A DNA stretch of 64,000 nucleotides from Branchiostoma floridae (taxonomy: Eukaryota; Chordata; Leptocardii; Amphioxiformes; Branchiostomatidae). Shown piece by piece: positions 52,947-64,000 of the stretch. The stretch spans positions 13,555,105 to 13,619,104 of the forward strand of contig NC_049992.1 of assembly GCF_000003815.2 (NCBI RefSeq), in the 5' to 3' direction. Under the pieces are notes generated by a model. That model did no database searches and was not told where the DNA came from. It saw nothing but the letters and a program-made list of their open reading frames with translations. Within the stretch, counting starts at the first letter, position 1. Each line of letters starts with the position of its first letter. Position numbers and translations under genes: made by a program.

Positions 52947-54387
52947 ATCAAATGACCACAAAAAGGCTGCATAGGAGGCTACAAGCCCTTTAATGTCCCA
53001 ACAGGGGTGTTGGAAAATAGGAGAATAGGCACATATGGGAGACTTTTTGTAGTCACTAGCTTTTAGTATGAGACAAGACAAGGGATGACCTCCAGTTTCA
53101 CATATAGAACATATATTTGAAGAATATGATATCCTCACATTGTAGTAATTCCTTTTTCCCCTTAAATATTATGAAGGGAATACATCGCAATTACACAAAA
53201 TTGTTGTTCTATATACTGTATGAAGGCAGCTGTGTGATCCGTACACATTGCTTATTAACTATCAAAACTTCACACATAGGGCCATGTTGGGTTGGGTAGT
53301 GCAAAAACCCTCCCCCCCCCCGCCCCAATGTACATGTAATTTACCATATCCATGTGGCTTGTACCTCCTTCTTCATTTTAAGACCTTCCCCAATTGTTAT
53401 GAAATGAAATTAATTAACATTGACAAAACAACACATGTATTACATATTTTCTAATAAAGTCTCAAAGTCTATTACAAGAAACCTCTACATAACACTTTGG
53501 TAGTCTCTACCAGCCTGACTACCCTGGCTATTATAGGGAAAATAATTTGCCAGAGGAGTTTCGCTACCAGAAGAGTTTGCCAGCTCCAGAGGGGGAACAT
53601 AAACCTAAGCATATGGACTAACTACTGGCCAATTTCCAGATTTTATTTTTTGCCAAATTCTACAATGCCCACACCCCATAGGAAGGCCTGGTGAATGTTA
53701 ACATTTTGGTGGTCTGCCAGATAATTTTTTCCATAGACACAAGCATTAAGAAGGCTGTCTGTAGTGCCCACCTATCTACATAGACCAGATTCTATTTGTC
53801 TCAAGTAGTCTTCTGAAGCAGTTTAATTTTGGTATGTAAAATTAGCAAACCGAGCAAACCTGTAGCAATGCTCAATATTCTAACATTCAAAGTCTTGTTG
53901 CCATGTCACATGGCGTACAGGCTCCTTGGATCTGCTGGTCTCAACTTCCAGTTGATTGATCCTAAAAAAGTCCACAAAATGGTAAGAAAATCATAAGGCT
54001 TATGCTGCAAAGATTACGTCGAGCAGTTTGTTTGGCATTATATTTTGCCAGGTTTCCTTTTTGTCCACCAGAAATTGTGGTTTGGCTGTTGATCAAAAAC
54101 CTGGCAAAATAGAAAGCATTACAAAAACAGGCTGAAGCCTAACCTCTGTTTAGAGAGTAAGAGAGATGGAATGCCTGGGCTGAATATCACTTCATGTCAT
54201 GTCATGTTATCTAAATAGTAAGTTGTTAAACATATATTGGAAAACATTTATACAACCAATTGCAAGGTGCTGGTGGTAGGTAATCTAAAAAATTGAAATG
54301 AACCTTCAGATAAAATTCATTAGTTAGGCAATGTACATGTATGATATGTCAGGTGCAAGCAGATATAAGTTTTTGTCTCAGGTAGTT

Positions 54388-54619
54388 AACACTAGTTCAC
54401 CTTTATTCACGGGTAACCTAAGAATTTATCCGTTGCATTTAACACGAGGGTATTTGGGGTTGGGATATCAAGTCGACTGACAGTGGTCTCAAACTGCATT
54501 ATATTGCGGAAGAAAAAAAAGCAAATTGGAACCACCGTCCATCAGTGAGATATCCAAAATATCCTGTTTTTAGGTACAACGGATATAGGTTACCCCACGA
54601 ATAAAGATGAGCTAGCGTT
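54388..54619. mobile_element. MITE-like element, possible TTAA insertion
   Basis: CACTAGTTCACCTTTATTCA then CGGGTAACCT on the left matches the inverse of the right end, AGGTTACCCCACGAATAAAG then ATGAGCTAGCG. TTAA precedes the left end and TTAC follows the right end, which may be a mutated TTAA duplication of piggyBac type (inference). Confidence 0.7.
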
Positions 54620-54724
54620 ACATAGTCACATACATATCACCTGAGAGTATAAACAGTCAAGTTCTCAGGTTCTGAGGTTTCCCTTTATATCTTATACTTA
54701 TACTACTGATAGTTGATATTTTTC

Positions 54725-55004
54725 TCATATTTGCTGGAATAGCTGCTGGTATATTATGCTGAATTCGACAGTTCTAAACTCAGATTCATTCATGACAAAA
54801 TAAGGAGATGAAGAGAAAGACACCAGCAAAAAAAATATGTTTCCTCTTCGACCTTTATCATGTAAGGAAAAGGAAAAGGATATGGTTGTTGAAGGAAGGC
54901 CAACCTGTTGTTGACTGGTTTCTTCCAACATGGCCTGCCTCCTCAATCTTCTTTCGATGAGTTTTTCCTGTAATGTGGCATCTTGTCGAAGTCTAGCCGT
55001 ACTT
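54725..55004 (-). CDS. Unrecognised minus-strand gene, exon 4 (3' end uncertain)
   Basis: Continues RSTARLRQDATLQEKLIERR and LRRQAMLEETSQQQ in frame after CTAACCAG. The part downstream of QQQ (to 54725) has intron-like, hydrophobic composition, so the coding exon may end near 54891. Confidence 0.5.
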
Positions 55005-58000
55005 CTGGTTAGGATAGAAAAATAAGTTGCACATACGAGGTTGCATAACGTTATATAGATTGACACAATCAAAATGGCTGTTACTTTAAAGAAAAATTCA
55101 ATAGATACTTTAGTATAAACCGTTAACTGTGAGTGTCGAATTTTTAATGATGTAGTTGTCATTGACAAAGAGAACTTAACGTTACTGATACTTACAGAAG
55201 AATTTCACACAAAGCTAGAAACATTTCCCGCTGAATTCAGTATTTCATTTGACTTGTTCACGGTCTTGCAGCGACCCCTAGAGTTTAGCATGCAAAACGC
55301 AGGTTTCGTTTGTGTAGAAGAAAGTGTGAGAAACTGCTCGATGTTGATTGGCTAATACGTGGGCTATCGCAAACATGATTGGACGAAAATATCCAATCGT
55401 AGTGAGGTAGATTTCGATAGACAGGTTAAAACGTACCGCAGGTGTTGAATTGGTGCACTACCATTTGCTAACCTGGATTGCATCTCTACCAATGACAACT
55501 TTCAAGACATTATCGAGCTGACCAATCACAAACAAGGAATGAAATTCATCTAGCCTAAAGTAACTGTAATAATAATTTTGTCCGCAAGTCGGCGCTCTGC
55601 TACCACTGCACTGTATTTGTGTTGTCTGGCGGTAAACTTACTAACTTAGGCGTACGTACGTGTATGGTGGCGTTATCGTGGTCATGTGAAGATATTTTCC
55701 GGTCATTTTCTGTCTGAGGCCAAGGCAGTTGTACACAGCACGCTCTCTTGGTAGGCACATAGGTAATTTCTAGCTTCAAAGAGAAATTCAGAAAGGGACT
55801 AGGGCCGGGCGGGGCCATTTGGGTGGATACGAGGCACGAGGGACATGGACAAAGCCAAACGTCAACAGAACTAATTAGCTTGCTATGAACTTAGAGTAAA
55901 ATTTAGTTTGCAGTGAAGCCATGTTGCTCCTTTTCATGAAACTTCTGTGAAGTTATCTAGAACGCTAGCACATAAGTGTCGTTCTCGGTTCAAAGGATAT
56001 TTCACTCATGTCATCCGCATGTTTACGTTTACCGGAGGGAGGGGGGCAGTTCAATCTACACTTTACAAATGCGTATGCCGCGTCTCTGTGTCAAAGAAGC
56101 TCCAGGTTTGTAGATTTATTGTCGTATTTTGGCAATTTTCACGCTTTTTTCACACCACCAGCATCATAAACAAGTATCATATAGCTTTCTTAGGGCGTAC
56201 TTTTAAAGTTTTGTCCTTGGTGCTGAAAGGAAAACAGTAGGAGCAGCGTTGCCAGTCAGCAGCGCCCTCTAGCGATGGTATCATGAACTTCACACAGTTT
56301 CAATTGTTTGTATAGTGCATGTATACGTAGGTTGTATAGTAGTCCACATGGAATATTTTGCACCAGTAATACCATTACACAAAATGGTGGAATTTTAAAC
56401 AAACATCTTACATTAACATGCTCTCTGTTAGCGCCATACCCAGTACCACATGTACAGAGACATGAAACACTAACCTGGCCTGTGTGAGTCTGTTCGCCTC
56501 CTCTCGGTGCTGCTGGATATGCCGGGACACCGCTGACTCCACCTCGGCGGACGGTTTGTCACGGCGGGCCATGAGCCTCATCCGTCCCACGATGCCAGAC
56601 AGCAGCCCCTGGATGGAATGTAGAAACTAGCCATTTAGTTTACATGATTTACATTTGAGTAACTATTTGCATATGATCCTAAGGATAGTGGTTAAACAGT
56701 TTTCCTAATTAGCTGTACTTGTATGGAATTGTTCTGCTAGTTCATTCTATTGACGCTGAAGAAAAGTGATGGATGTCACTCGAAACGTCCGGAAGTAAAT
56801 ATCCGTTTGTTTATCCAGTTGTACTACAAATAAAATGGCTATTTTCAAATAAGCCATTTAATTTGATTTGCTAACAACGTTATTTCACATATACGAGCGT
56901 TTCATGACGTTATCTGCGCCATGTTGGATTACAGAGTACGTCAGTAAACCACAGTAAGATGCTACTGATTAATTCAATTACCCGCCGCATGGTCGTCGGA
57001 GAATTCAAATGATAATTAGCACGACGTCAATAAAAAGCCTGTATACTGCTGCCTTGTCATTAGGAAGAAAATTAACGTTGTACCAGATTATTTTATCAGG
57101 TATACCAATAAACCACTCATACATAAAGTCATCTATTCAAAGGTCAAAGAATAAAAGCACGTTCACCTTCCTGCTATGCTGCATATGTGACAGTGTTGTT
57201 TCCTCTATAAACTTAGTTTCAACCATGCTGCCGTACAAACACTATAATTGTATCGTTTGAAGTCAGTTTATGCAAGATATGTAAGCATCCTCCCCCAATA
57301 CCGCTCGTACGAAGTATAAACCTGCCTACTACGTCATACCCTGTTGACCTACCTTCCATGACGCTCCTGTTGGGGCGGTAGCCATGTTGTTCTGACCAAG
57401 TACGCCGTTATTGTTATCGATAGAAATGATTTCCTCTTGTTTGGCTTCTGTCGGCCTAGTTTGGATGTGACGTTCTCGTGAAACTGCGTTTCTGCGATTA
57501 TTCTGTGACATCCCTTTTGAAGAGCCGTCTTCTGACCTACCTACTGCTAATTGTCCAGTATCGTTGGCAGTGTCCTGAGCAGTTTTGTTTCTTTTAGGAC
57601 TACTTTGGTCAAACACGTCAGTGTAGGCTTGTTTTGCATAGCTTCGGTTTCCTTGGCTGTCCTTCGGGCGAGCTTTGTCAGCTTGCATGGCGTGTCCACC
57701 AACCCCTGCTCCGTAAAACGAACGCTTCTTAATGCCGTTAGGATACAACTGTAAACTAGGAAGGTCTTCAAATGTGGGTTTAACACCTTTCTCCACCTCG
57801 TATTCAGTAACAGGCCCGAGCCCGTTAGACGCTTTCTTTTGGATGGGTGGAAGAGGTTTGGCGCCTACGCTTAACTGGCTGATCGCATTGAGGTCCACAA
57901 GGGATGGTCGTAGGGGACTTGCACTCGGTGGCCAGGAATTATGTACCTGAATCTGCCAAAGAAAAGAATAGTACTCAGCATCTTGTTTCCTGTGCTGTTA

Positions 58001-59056
58001 ACGTATATGTCTACATTTATAATGTCAACAATAAAGATATCTGTACTGTTTCAATACTTACGATAGGGAATGCATGTCTATACTTTATGTTATTTTTCTG
58101 TGCATAATTAAGAGCCCCACCTCTTGAACCCGATAGATATACTTTATGTGTTGTTTCATCTGTCGGACCTTCGTGTGTTAGCACGCGAATATATCGGATT
58201 CAATTACCAAGTATCCACATGTGTCTCTCTATACATTTTGACATCGTTATGTATACTGCGATGATATACTACAAATTTCAGTATGCAATAGAAGTCGCCA
58301 ATAGCACTGTTCTCTAATGTGAAGGTGCCGCAAAATTAGATTTAAAGAATTAGTGTACTTCGAATTGGAATAAACCAAATGACAGTTCAATTCCTCAGGT
58401 GTCCACATAATACATTTTTACGCGGTATATATCGACACTGCCACATGTACTGCGTACTATGTTATACAGTACTTAATTCTACATTGTGGTTAGTCAATGT
58501 TTGCGAGATCAGGGCACCTAATAGCCTGTATTAATAAATGATATGCCCTGTTGTGTGTTGTAGCAACGTACGTAGCTACGTTGAAAGAAATCAGCAAAGC
58601 CGTGTACAATGAGATGGCTTACCGTTAATGCTCCTTCTAAGAAAATGTGATGTGTTCTGTTCACAATTGTCTTTTAGTGTTTCAGCTTTCAGTGTCCACT
58701 TGTCACACGTGCACCATATTCTGACATTTGGTTTTAAAATATATCTACTTTTGATTGTAAGGCATACCTAGTCCAATGAGAAGGACGAAAACGTAGACGT
58801 CAAATTTCTACAGTAGAGTACAAAAGTAAGCACCTACCTCTCCTGGACGGGTCTTCCTCTTCCCCATTGATTTGTTTCTTCTATGTAGAACAGGAGTTTC
58901 ACTAACACTTCGCGGTGACAGGAGATCTTTCCCTGGCCCTGGGAATTCTTCGTTGTCTCTGTCACTCGTTCCCTTTCTCCCTTTCCTCCGTACCCGAGGG
59001 AGAGGTGAGGCGGCGGGGCTTCTGACAGGCCCCGCGACTGGGAGCCCGCTTGTCAT
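54725..59056 (-). CDS. Unrecognised protein gene with basic N-terminus and charged helical C-terminal part
   Basis: I do not recognise the family. Exons on the minus strand join as 59056-58838, 57952-57353, 56608-56475 and 55004 down to a stop at 54725, giving 410 residues. Phases (0,0,2) fit and borders are GT-AG. Residues 1-73 are Ser/Pro/Arg/Lys-rich with RVRRKGRKG and MGKRKTRPGE. Residues 74-273 look disordered (Asn, Gln, Lys, Ser). From about 290 a charged helical stretch follows (SAEVESAVSRHIQQHREEAN, then LRQDATLQEKLIERRLRRQA), likely a coiled coil. After ETSQQQ the frame becomes hydrophobic and intron-like, so the true gene may splice there at CAG|GTTGGC and continue. It is convergent with MLF and downstream of actin on the same strand. 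Confidence 0.65.
55005..56474 (-). other. Intron 3 of the unrecognised minus-strand gene
   Basis: 1.5 kb. It holds several CCAAT/ATTGG boxes (55340-55530) and a possible alternative first exon at 55642-55818 on the minus strand. Confidence 0.5.
56475..56608 (-). CDS. Unrecognised minus-strand gene, exon 3
   Basis: 44 codons plus two bases: GLLSGIVGRMRLMARRDKPS, then a charged helix ending RLTQA. Acceptor CATCCAG, donor AG|GTTAGT. Confidence 0.7.
56609..57352 (-). other. Intron 2 of the unrecognised minus-strand gene
   Basis: It contains the motif at 56749-56795 that resembles the ends of Penelope-like retroelements or a hammerhead core. Confidence 0.6.
57353..57952 (-). CDS. Unrecognised minus-strand gene, exon 2
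   Basis: 200 codons, opening IQVHNSWPPSASPLRPSLVD after TTTGGCAG and closing PTGASWK at AAG|GTAGGT. It is polar and disordered-looking, with no domain recognised. An uninterrupted 600-base frame between good splice sites supports coding. Confidence 0.7.
57953..58837 (-). other. Intron 1 of the unrecognised minus-strand gene
   Basis: 885 bases, AT-rich; no feature recognised. Confidence 0.6.
58838..59056 (-). CDS. Unrecognised minus-strand gene, exon 1
   Basis: 73 codons starting MTSGLPVAGPVRSPAASPLP and ending KTRPGE at GAG|GTAGGT. Basic and probably disordered. Confidence 0.65.
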
Positions 59057-59690
59057 AGTCGTGGTGTAATGATACTGACTTATAACAGCTCAGTTACATT
59101 TGTACTCTCATCTCCTGGGCGAACAAGACGTGTAAGTCACGAAGCCTGCGGCTGCGTTTTAACACGACACTCAACAACCTCGAATAACACCCTTTGTGCG
59201 TGTCAGGTCATATCGGGTTCCCAGCGTTGTTCATTTCAGTAATTACGTGCAGAGATAATGCCGAAGTTCACCATGCGGAAACGTGTACAAAACAGCGGCG
59301 CCGTTACCAGGTTTTAATCGCGGTTACAAATGCCACACCTCTGAATTATTTATTGGGTTCTCATCACTGGTTGGGTGGATGATATGAAGACAATACCTGT
59401 AGATACGGTATGGTTATTCACAACACGTTCACCACTTTACACACACAGCTACAGATTGTGACACTATACAGGTGTCTCACCCTATGTGTCTACGAATAGA
59501 AAGTATATGTTTGTCGCCATCACAAATTCAATTGAAGAGAACGTTGCGCCCATGTCAACTGTCGGATGTTAGGAACTTAGGTGTCTCTTAGATACTGGCA
59601 CGCCTAGTTTTCTACGTCATTTCCTGTCATCTCCAGTTTTTGTTGTCCTAATAAACCAGACACACTCGGTAGCAGGTAGCATCCACGTAT
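59057..59690. other. Intergenic spacer between actin 3' end and the unrecognised gene
   Basis: About 630 bases; probable promoter region of the minus-strand gene. I could not identify a TATA or CCAAT motif with confidence. Confidence 0.5.
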
Positions 59691-59696
59691 TTTATT
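59691..59696 (-). terminator. Poly(A) signal AATAAA of actin (minus strand)
   Basis: TTTATT on the + strand reads AATAAA on the minus strand, about 345 bases after the actin stop, with a GT-containing region beyond. Confidence 0.65.
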
Positions 59697-60040
59697 AGCG
59701 GACAAAGGGAATGTAACATAAACAGGGCGTGTCGTACTCTCCAACACACAGTATTATCTATCTATCGATGATACAACATGGTTCTTCACAGACCGACAAT
59801 ATACATGGTTCTTCACAGACCGACAACAACATGGCAGAAACACGTCACCACACTTTACGACAGTTTTAAAGGGGAATTTCCAATCCAGTTGCTAACTCAA
59901 GAACCAATCAACCAACCTGCCACAAGTTACATGTTCAAGCAACAAGTTAGATACACCAATCACTGTGTCATACACAAAGGTGATCTGGTCCACGTTCACA
60001 GCTTTGCCCCGTTTCACGAACTTTTGATAGATGGAGTTCT
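59697..60040 (-). other. Actin 3' UTR
   Basis: It contains a direct duplication of CATGGTTCTTCACAGACCGA near 59777-59827. No coding signal. Confidence 0.65.
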
Positions 60041-62091
<2,051 letters not shown>

Positions 62092-62102
62092 TTAGGTGGG
62101 TT

Positions 62103-62481
62103 CTGTTCAAGAAGAAGAGAACGGACTGTTACAGACAACATAGCAATTCCTTACATAGGAATCTACCTTCCTGTGTTCCTTGTTAAAAATGGTGCTCTGA
62201 TGATTCACAGTTGCCAAACTTCCTCTTCGTCACACTTGTTGTTGGCTGGTAGCTAGCTGGAGGTTAATAAGGTTCATGTAATTTGTTATCTCTTAATCAG
62301 TCCGGCCTTCAGTCAGTGTAAACGGTGGTTCAGAAGCAGATCTGCAGAACAGTACTTTCGAGATCATTATAACGTATGTATCAAACACATAGAAATTATG
62401 CTGCTGTTCAATTCGGTATACTGCTGGCGCTAATCATGTACTACGGTTATGTTAAAAAACATAATAAAATGCGTCTCTTAC
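62103..62481 (-). other. Probable intron in the actin 5' UTR
   Basis: On the minus strand, CAAAG|GTAAGA (exon side ends at 62482) is a strong donor and TTCTCTTCTTCTTGAACAG (ends at 62103) is a strong acceptor 20 bases before the ATG. Leader introns are common in animal muscle actin genes. Confidence 0.6.
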
Positions 62482-62552
62482 CTTTGCTGATCAGATCCAA
62501 GCTCCAAAAGCCGTTAGATGTAGATGGTATGAAGCAGAACAGACTGTGTCCT

Positions 62553-62559
62553 ATTATAT
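62553..62559 (-). promoter_or_regulatory. TATA-like box of actin
   Basis: The minus strand reads CATATAATAGG about 70 bases upstream of the proposed leader-exon donor. That leaves about 40 bases for a short leader exon if transcription starts roughly 30 bases downstream. Confidence 0.45.
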
Positions 62560-62614
62560 GATTTCCGTGCCTACGCCCAGTACTAAATCAGAACTTTTTT
62601 CACAGAAGTTACCC

Positions 62615-62624
62615 CCGTATATGG
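62615..62624 (-). promoter_or_regulatory. CArG-like box upstream of actin
   Basis: The minus strand reads CCATATACGG, one mismatch from the SRF site CC(A/T)6GG, about 60 bases upstream of the TATA-like box. A second one-mismatch site (CCATTATAGT, minus strand) is at 62744-62753. Confidence 0.4.
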
Positions 62625-62759
62625 CAAACACGACTTATTTGCCAATTGTTGTCTGGTATTATCATTGGAGGCGCCACAAAGTCACGGTCGTGGTAAAATT
62701 ATTAGGGAGTGTCGTTTTCATGTGCATACCAGGCTTATTTTAAACTATAATGGCTTTAT

Positions 62760-64000
62760 TGAAAGTATCATTTTGTCCTGCAGGGTTTATCTATAGTCAC
62801 GCATAGGGTGGGCCATGTAATGGAGGAGGATATAGGCGCCTCATTATCATTGGTCTGAAGATATTCGCAAATCTACGTATACTTTGGTTTTAGTATATTT
62901 TAGTATATTTGCCACTTAACTAGGAAATAAGGTGCCTTATCGATTATGTATTACCGTTATATCGTCAAACAAAAAGACATTACTTTTAAATGTTGGAAAA
63001 GTTTGGCTGAATATCATTGACAGTCATCTGATACGATATCACTAGTCAACGTATCTTGTTTCAATCAGATATAAATCTTTGGTGCATTTTGCCAACACCA
63101 GCAGGTTCCATGATGTTTCCCTTTTAGTAGTAGACATTTAACTTTGATTGAAACCTTTAACTCGATCGGACCCTCAGAACTCTTTGCTTTTCTAAATACT
63201 TCAGTACCAGCTTAGCTAGCTGAAAGAAAACCCTACTGTGTCTGAAGCGTATATTTTACATGATTGTCAGGTGTGTTTACAAGTTCAATGTGTTAATAAT
63301 TGTATCATTATTCTTGTGTAAATAGAATACACACATATCTATCTTCTTTGTTGTTGCGACGGTGAATTGTCTACATTGAATATAGGAGGTTTGACAGCTC
63401 TTAACCAGATTATTTTCACAAAACGTCGCTTTGTCTTGTGACAACGTTGTGCAGATCAAAGGCAGAAACGTACTCGTAGAGCGGAGAAAATGGACTCTTT
63501 GTGTAGTTTAACAGTCTTATGAGCAGCACAAGATTAATTAAGAGCCGTTCACGAGATATTAACGTGTCCGTGCGCCCGGGAACAGTTTAGCAGATGATGT
63601 GTGTATCAGATGACACAGACAGTTGTAACCAGTGGATGTTATTTCAGAATGGTTGTTGATCTTCGAACTTCAAGGTCAATTGTTGGTTCATTGCTCGGCA
63701 TGTCAGTTCTCACCCCAGAATGTTGCATGCACTGATCAATATATCCCAGCATGTCTGTTCGGCATTCATGCCATTCTTGCCACATTTTCCTATGCCTTCC
63801 ACAGCCACAGTAATATCTTGTCAAGCGATGACATCTTTCATCTGAAGCTGTGACATGCATCTGAAACTGAATCGTCTAACGAAGAAACAGGCTACGTAAG
63901 AATCGGCCCAAACTGACGGATCTATCCAACAAATGACCGGAATCTGATCAGAGTTTTACATTATCTAAGAGGTGTTTTCAATGTATGGACTGTTATGTTA
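62760..64000. other. No recognised gene
   Basis: About 1.2 kb of AT-rich sequence. Open frames at 63632-63860 on both strands mirror each other and show no domain. Confidence 0.6.

Larger units (their letters stand above)
52411..54724. other. Intergenic region between convergent genes
   Basis: It holds two MITE-like elements (52789-52946 and 54388-54619), a solitary end of the 17953 family (52637-52651) and two short coding-like stretches on the + strand (53510-53628 and 53910-53981) that I cannot assign. Confidence 0.6.

Noticed and set aside
63632-63860. Opposing 73-codon frames on both strands
   Set aside because: Mutual shadows without domain, splice site or start context support.

Overview
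The window looks like lancelet (amphioxus, Branchiostoma) nuclear DNA. It has interrupted genes with GT-AG introns, few coding bases (about 6 kb of 64 kb), many small inverted-repeat elements, and two adjacent Pax3/7 genes. A tandem Pax3/7 pair is known from amphioxus. Species is not determined. There is one assembly gap of exactly 100 N (43218-43317).

Layout. (1) 1-15.5 kb, + strand: Pax3/7 copy A, exons 2-7. Its first coding exon is upstream of the window. (2) 15.5-24.7 kb: intergenic DNA with a GC-rich island, a short inverted-repeat element, a compound microsatellite and LINE-like 3' debris. (3) 24.7-42 kb, + strand: Pax3/7 copy B, complete in seven exons (479 aa), with a CCAAT/CRE/CCAAT cluster upstream. 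(4) 43.9-52.4 kb, + strand: a complete eight-exon myeloid leukemia factor (MLF) gene, 311 aa. (5) 54.7-59.1 kb, - strand: an unrecognised gene with a basic N-terminus and a charged helical C-terminal part; its 3' end is uncertain. (6) 60.0-62.1 kb, - strand: a complete four-coding-exon actin gene (378 aa), with a probable non-coding leader exon, a TATA-like box and CArG-like motifs upstream. (7) 62.8-64 kb: nothing recognised.

The two Pax3/7 genes have identical intron phases and the same domain order (paired domain, octapeptide, S50-type homeodomain, Tyr/Ser-rich tail). Their paired-box exons are nearly identical at nucleotide level: 2 differences in 377 bases. Their homeobox exons differ by 1 base in 190. 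The introns and the tails have diverged fully. This points to exon-restricted gene conversion or very strong constraint.

The most unusual structure is in both copies directly after the homeobox exon. It is a tandem array of about 119-bp units, each made from the 3' end of that exon (homeodomain helix 2) plus its 5' splice site. The extra donors are decoys: using them would give proteins without the recognition helix. The two arrays share derived variants, so the array predates the gene duplication or has been exchanged between copies.

Small inverted-repeat (MITE-like) elements of at least six kinds lie in introns and intergenic DNA. One, with a clean 8-bp target duplication, sits 41 bases behind a Pax3/7 exon.
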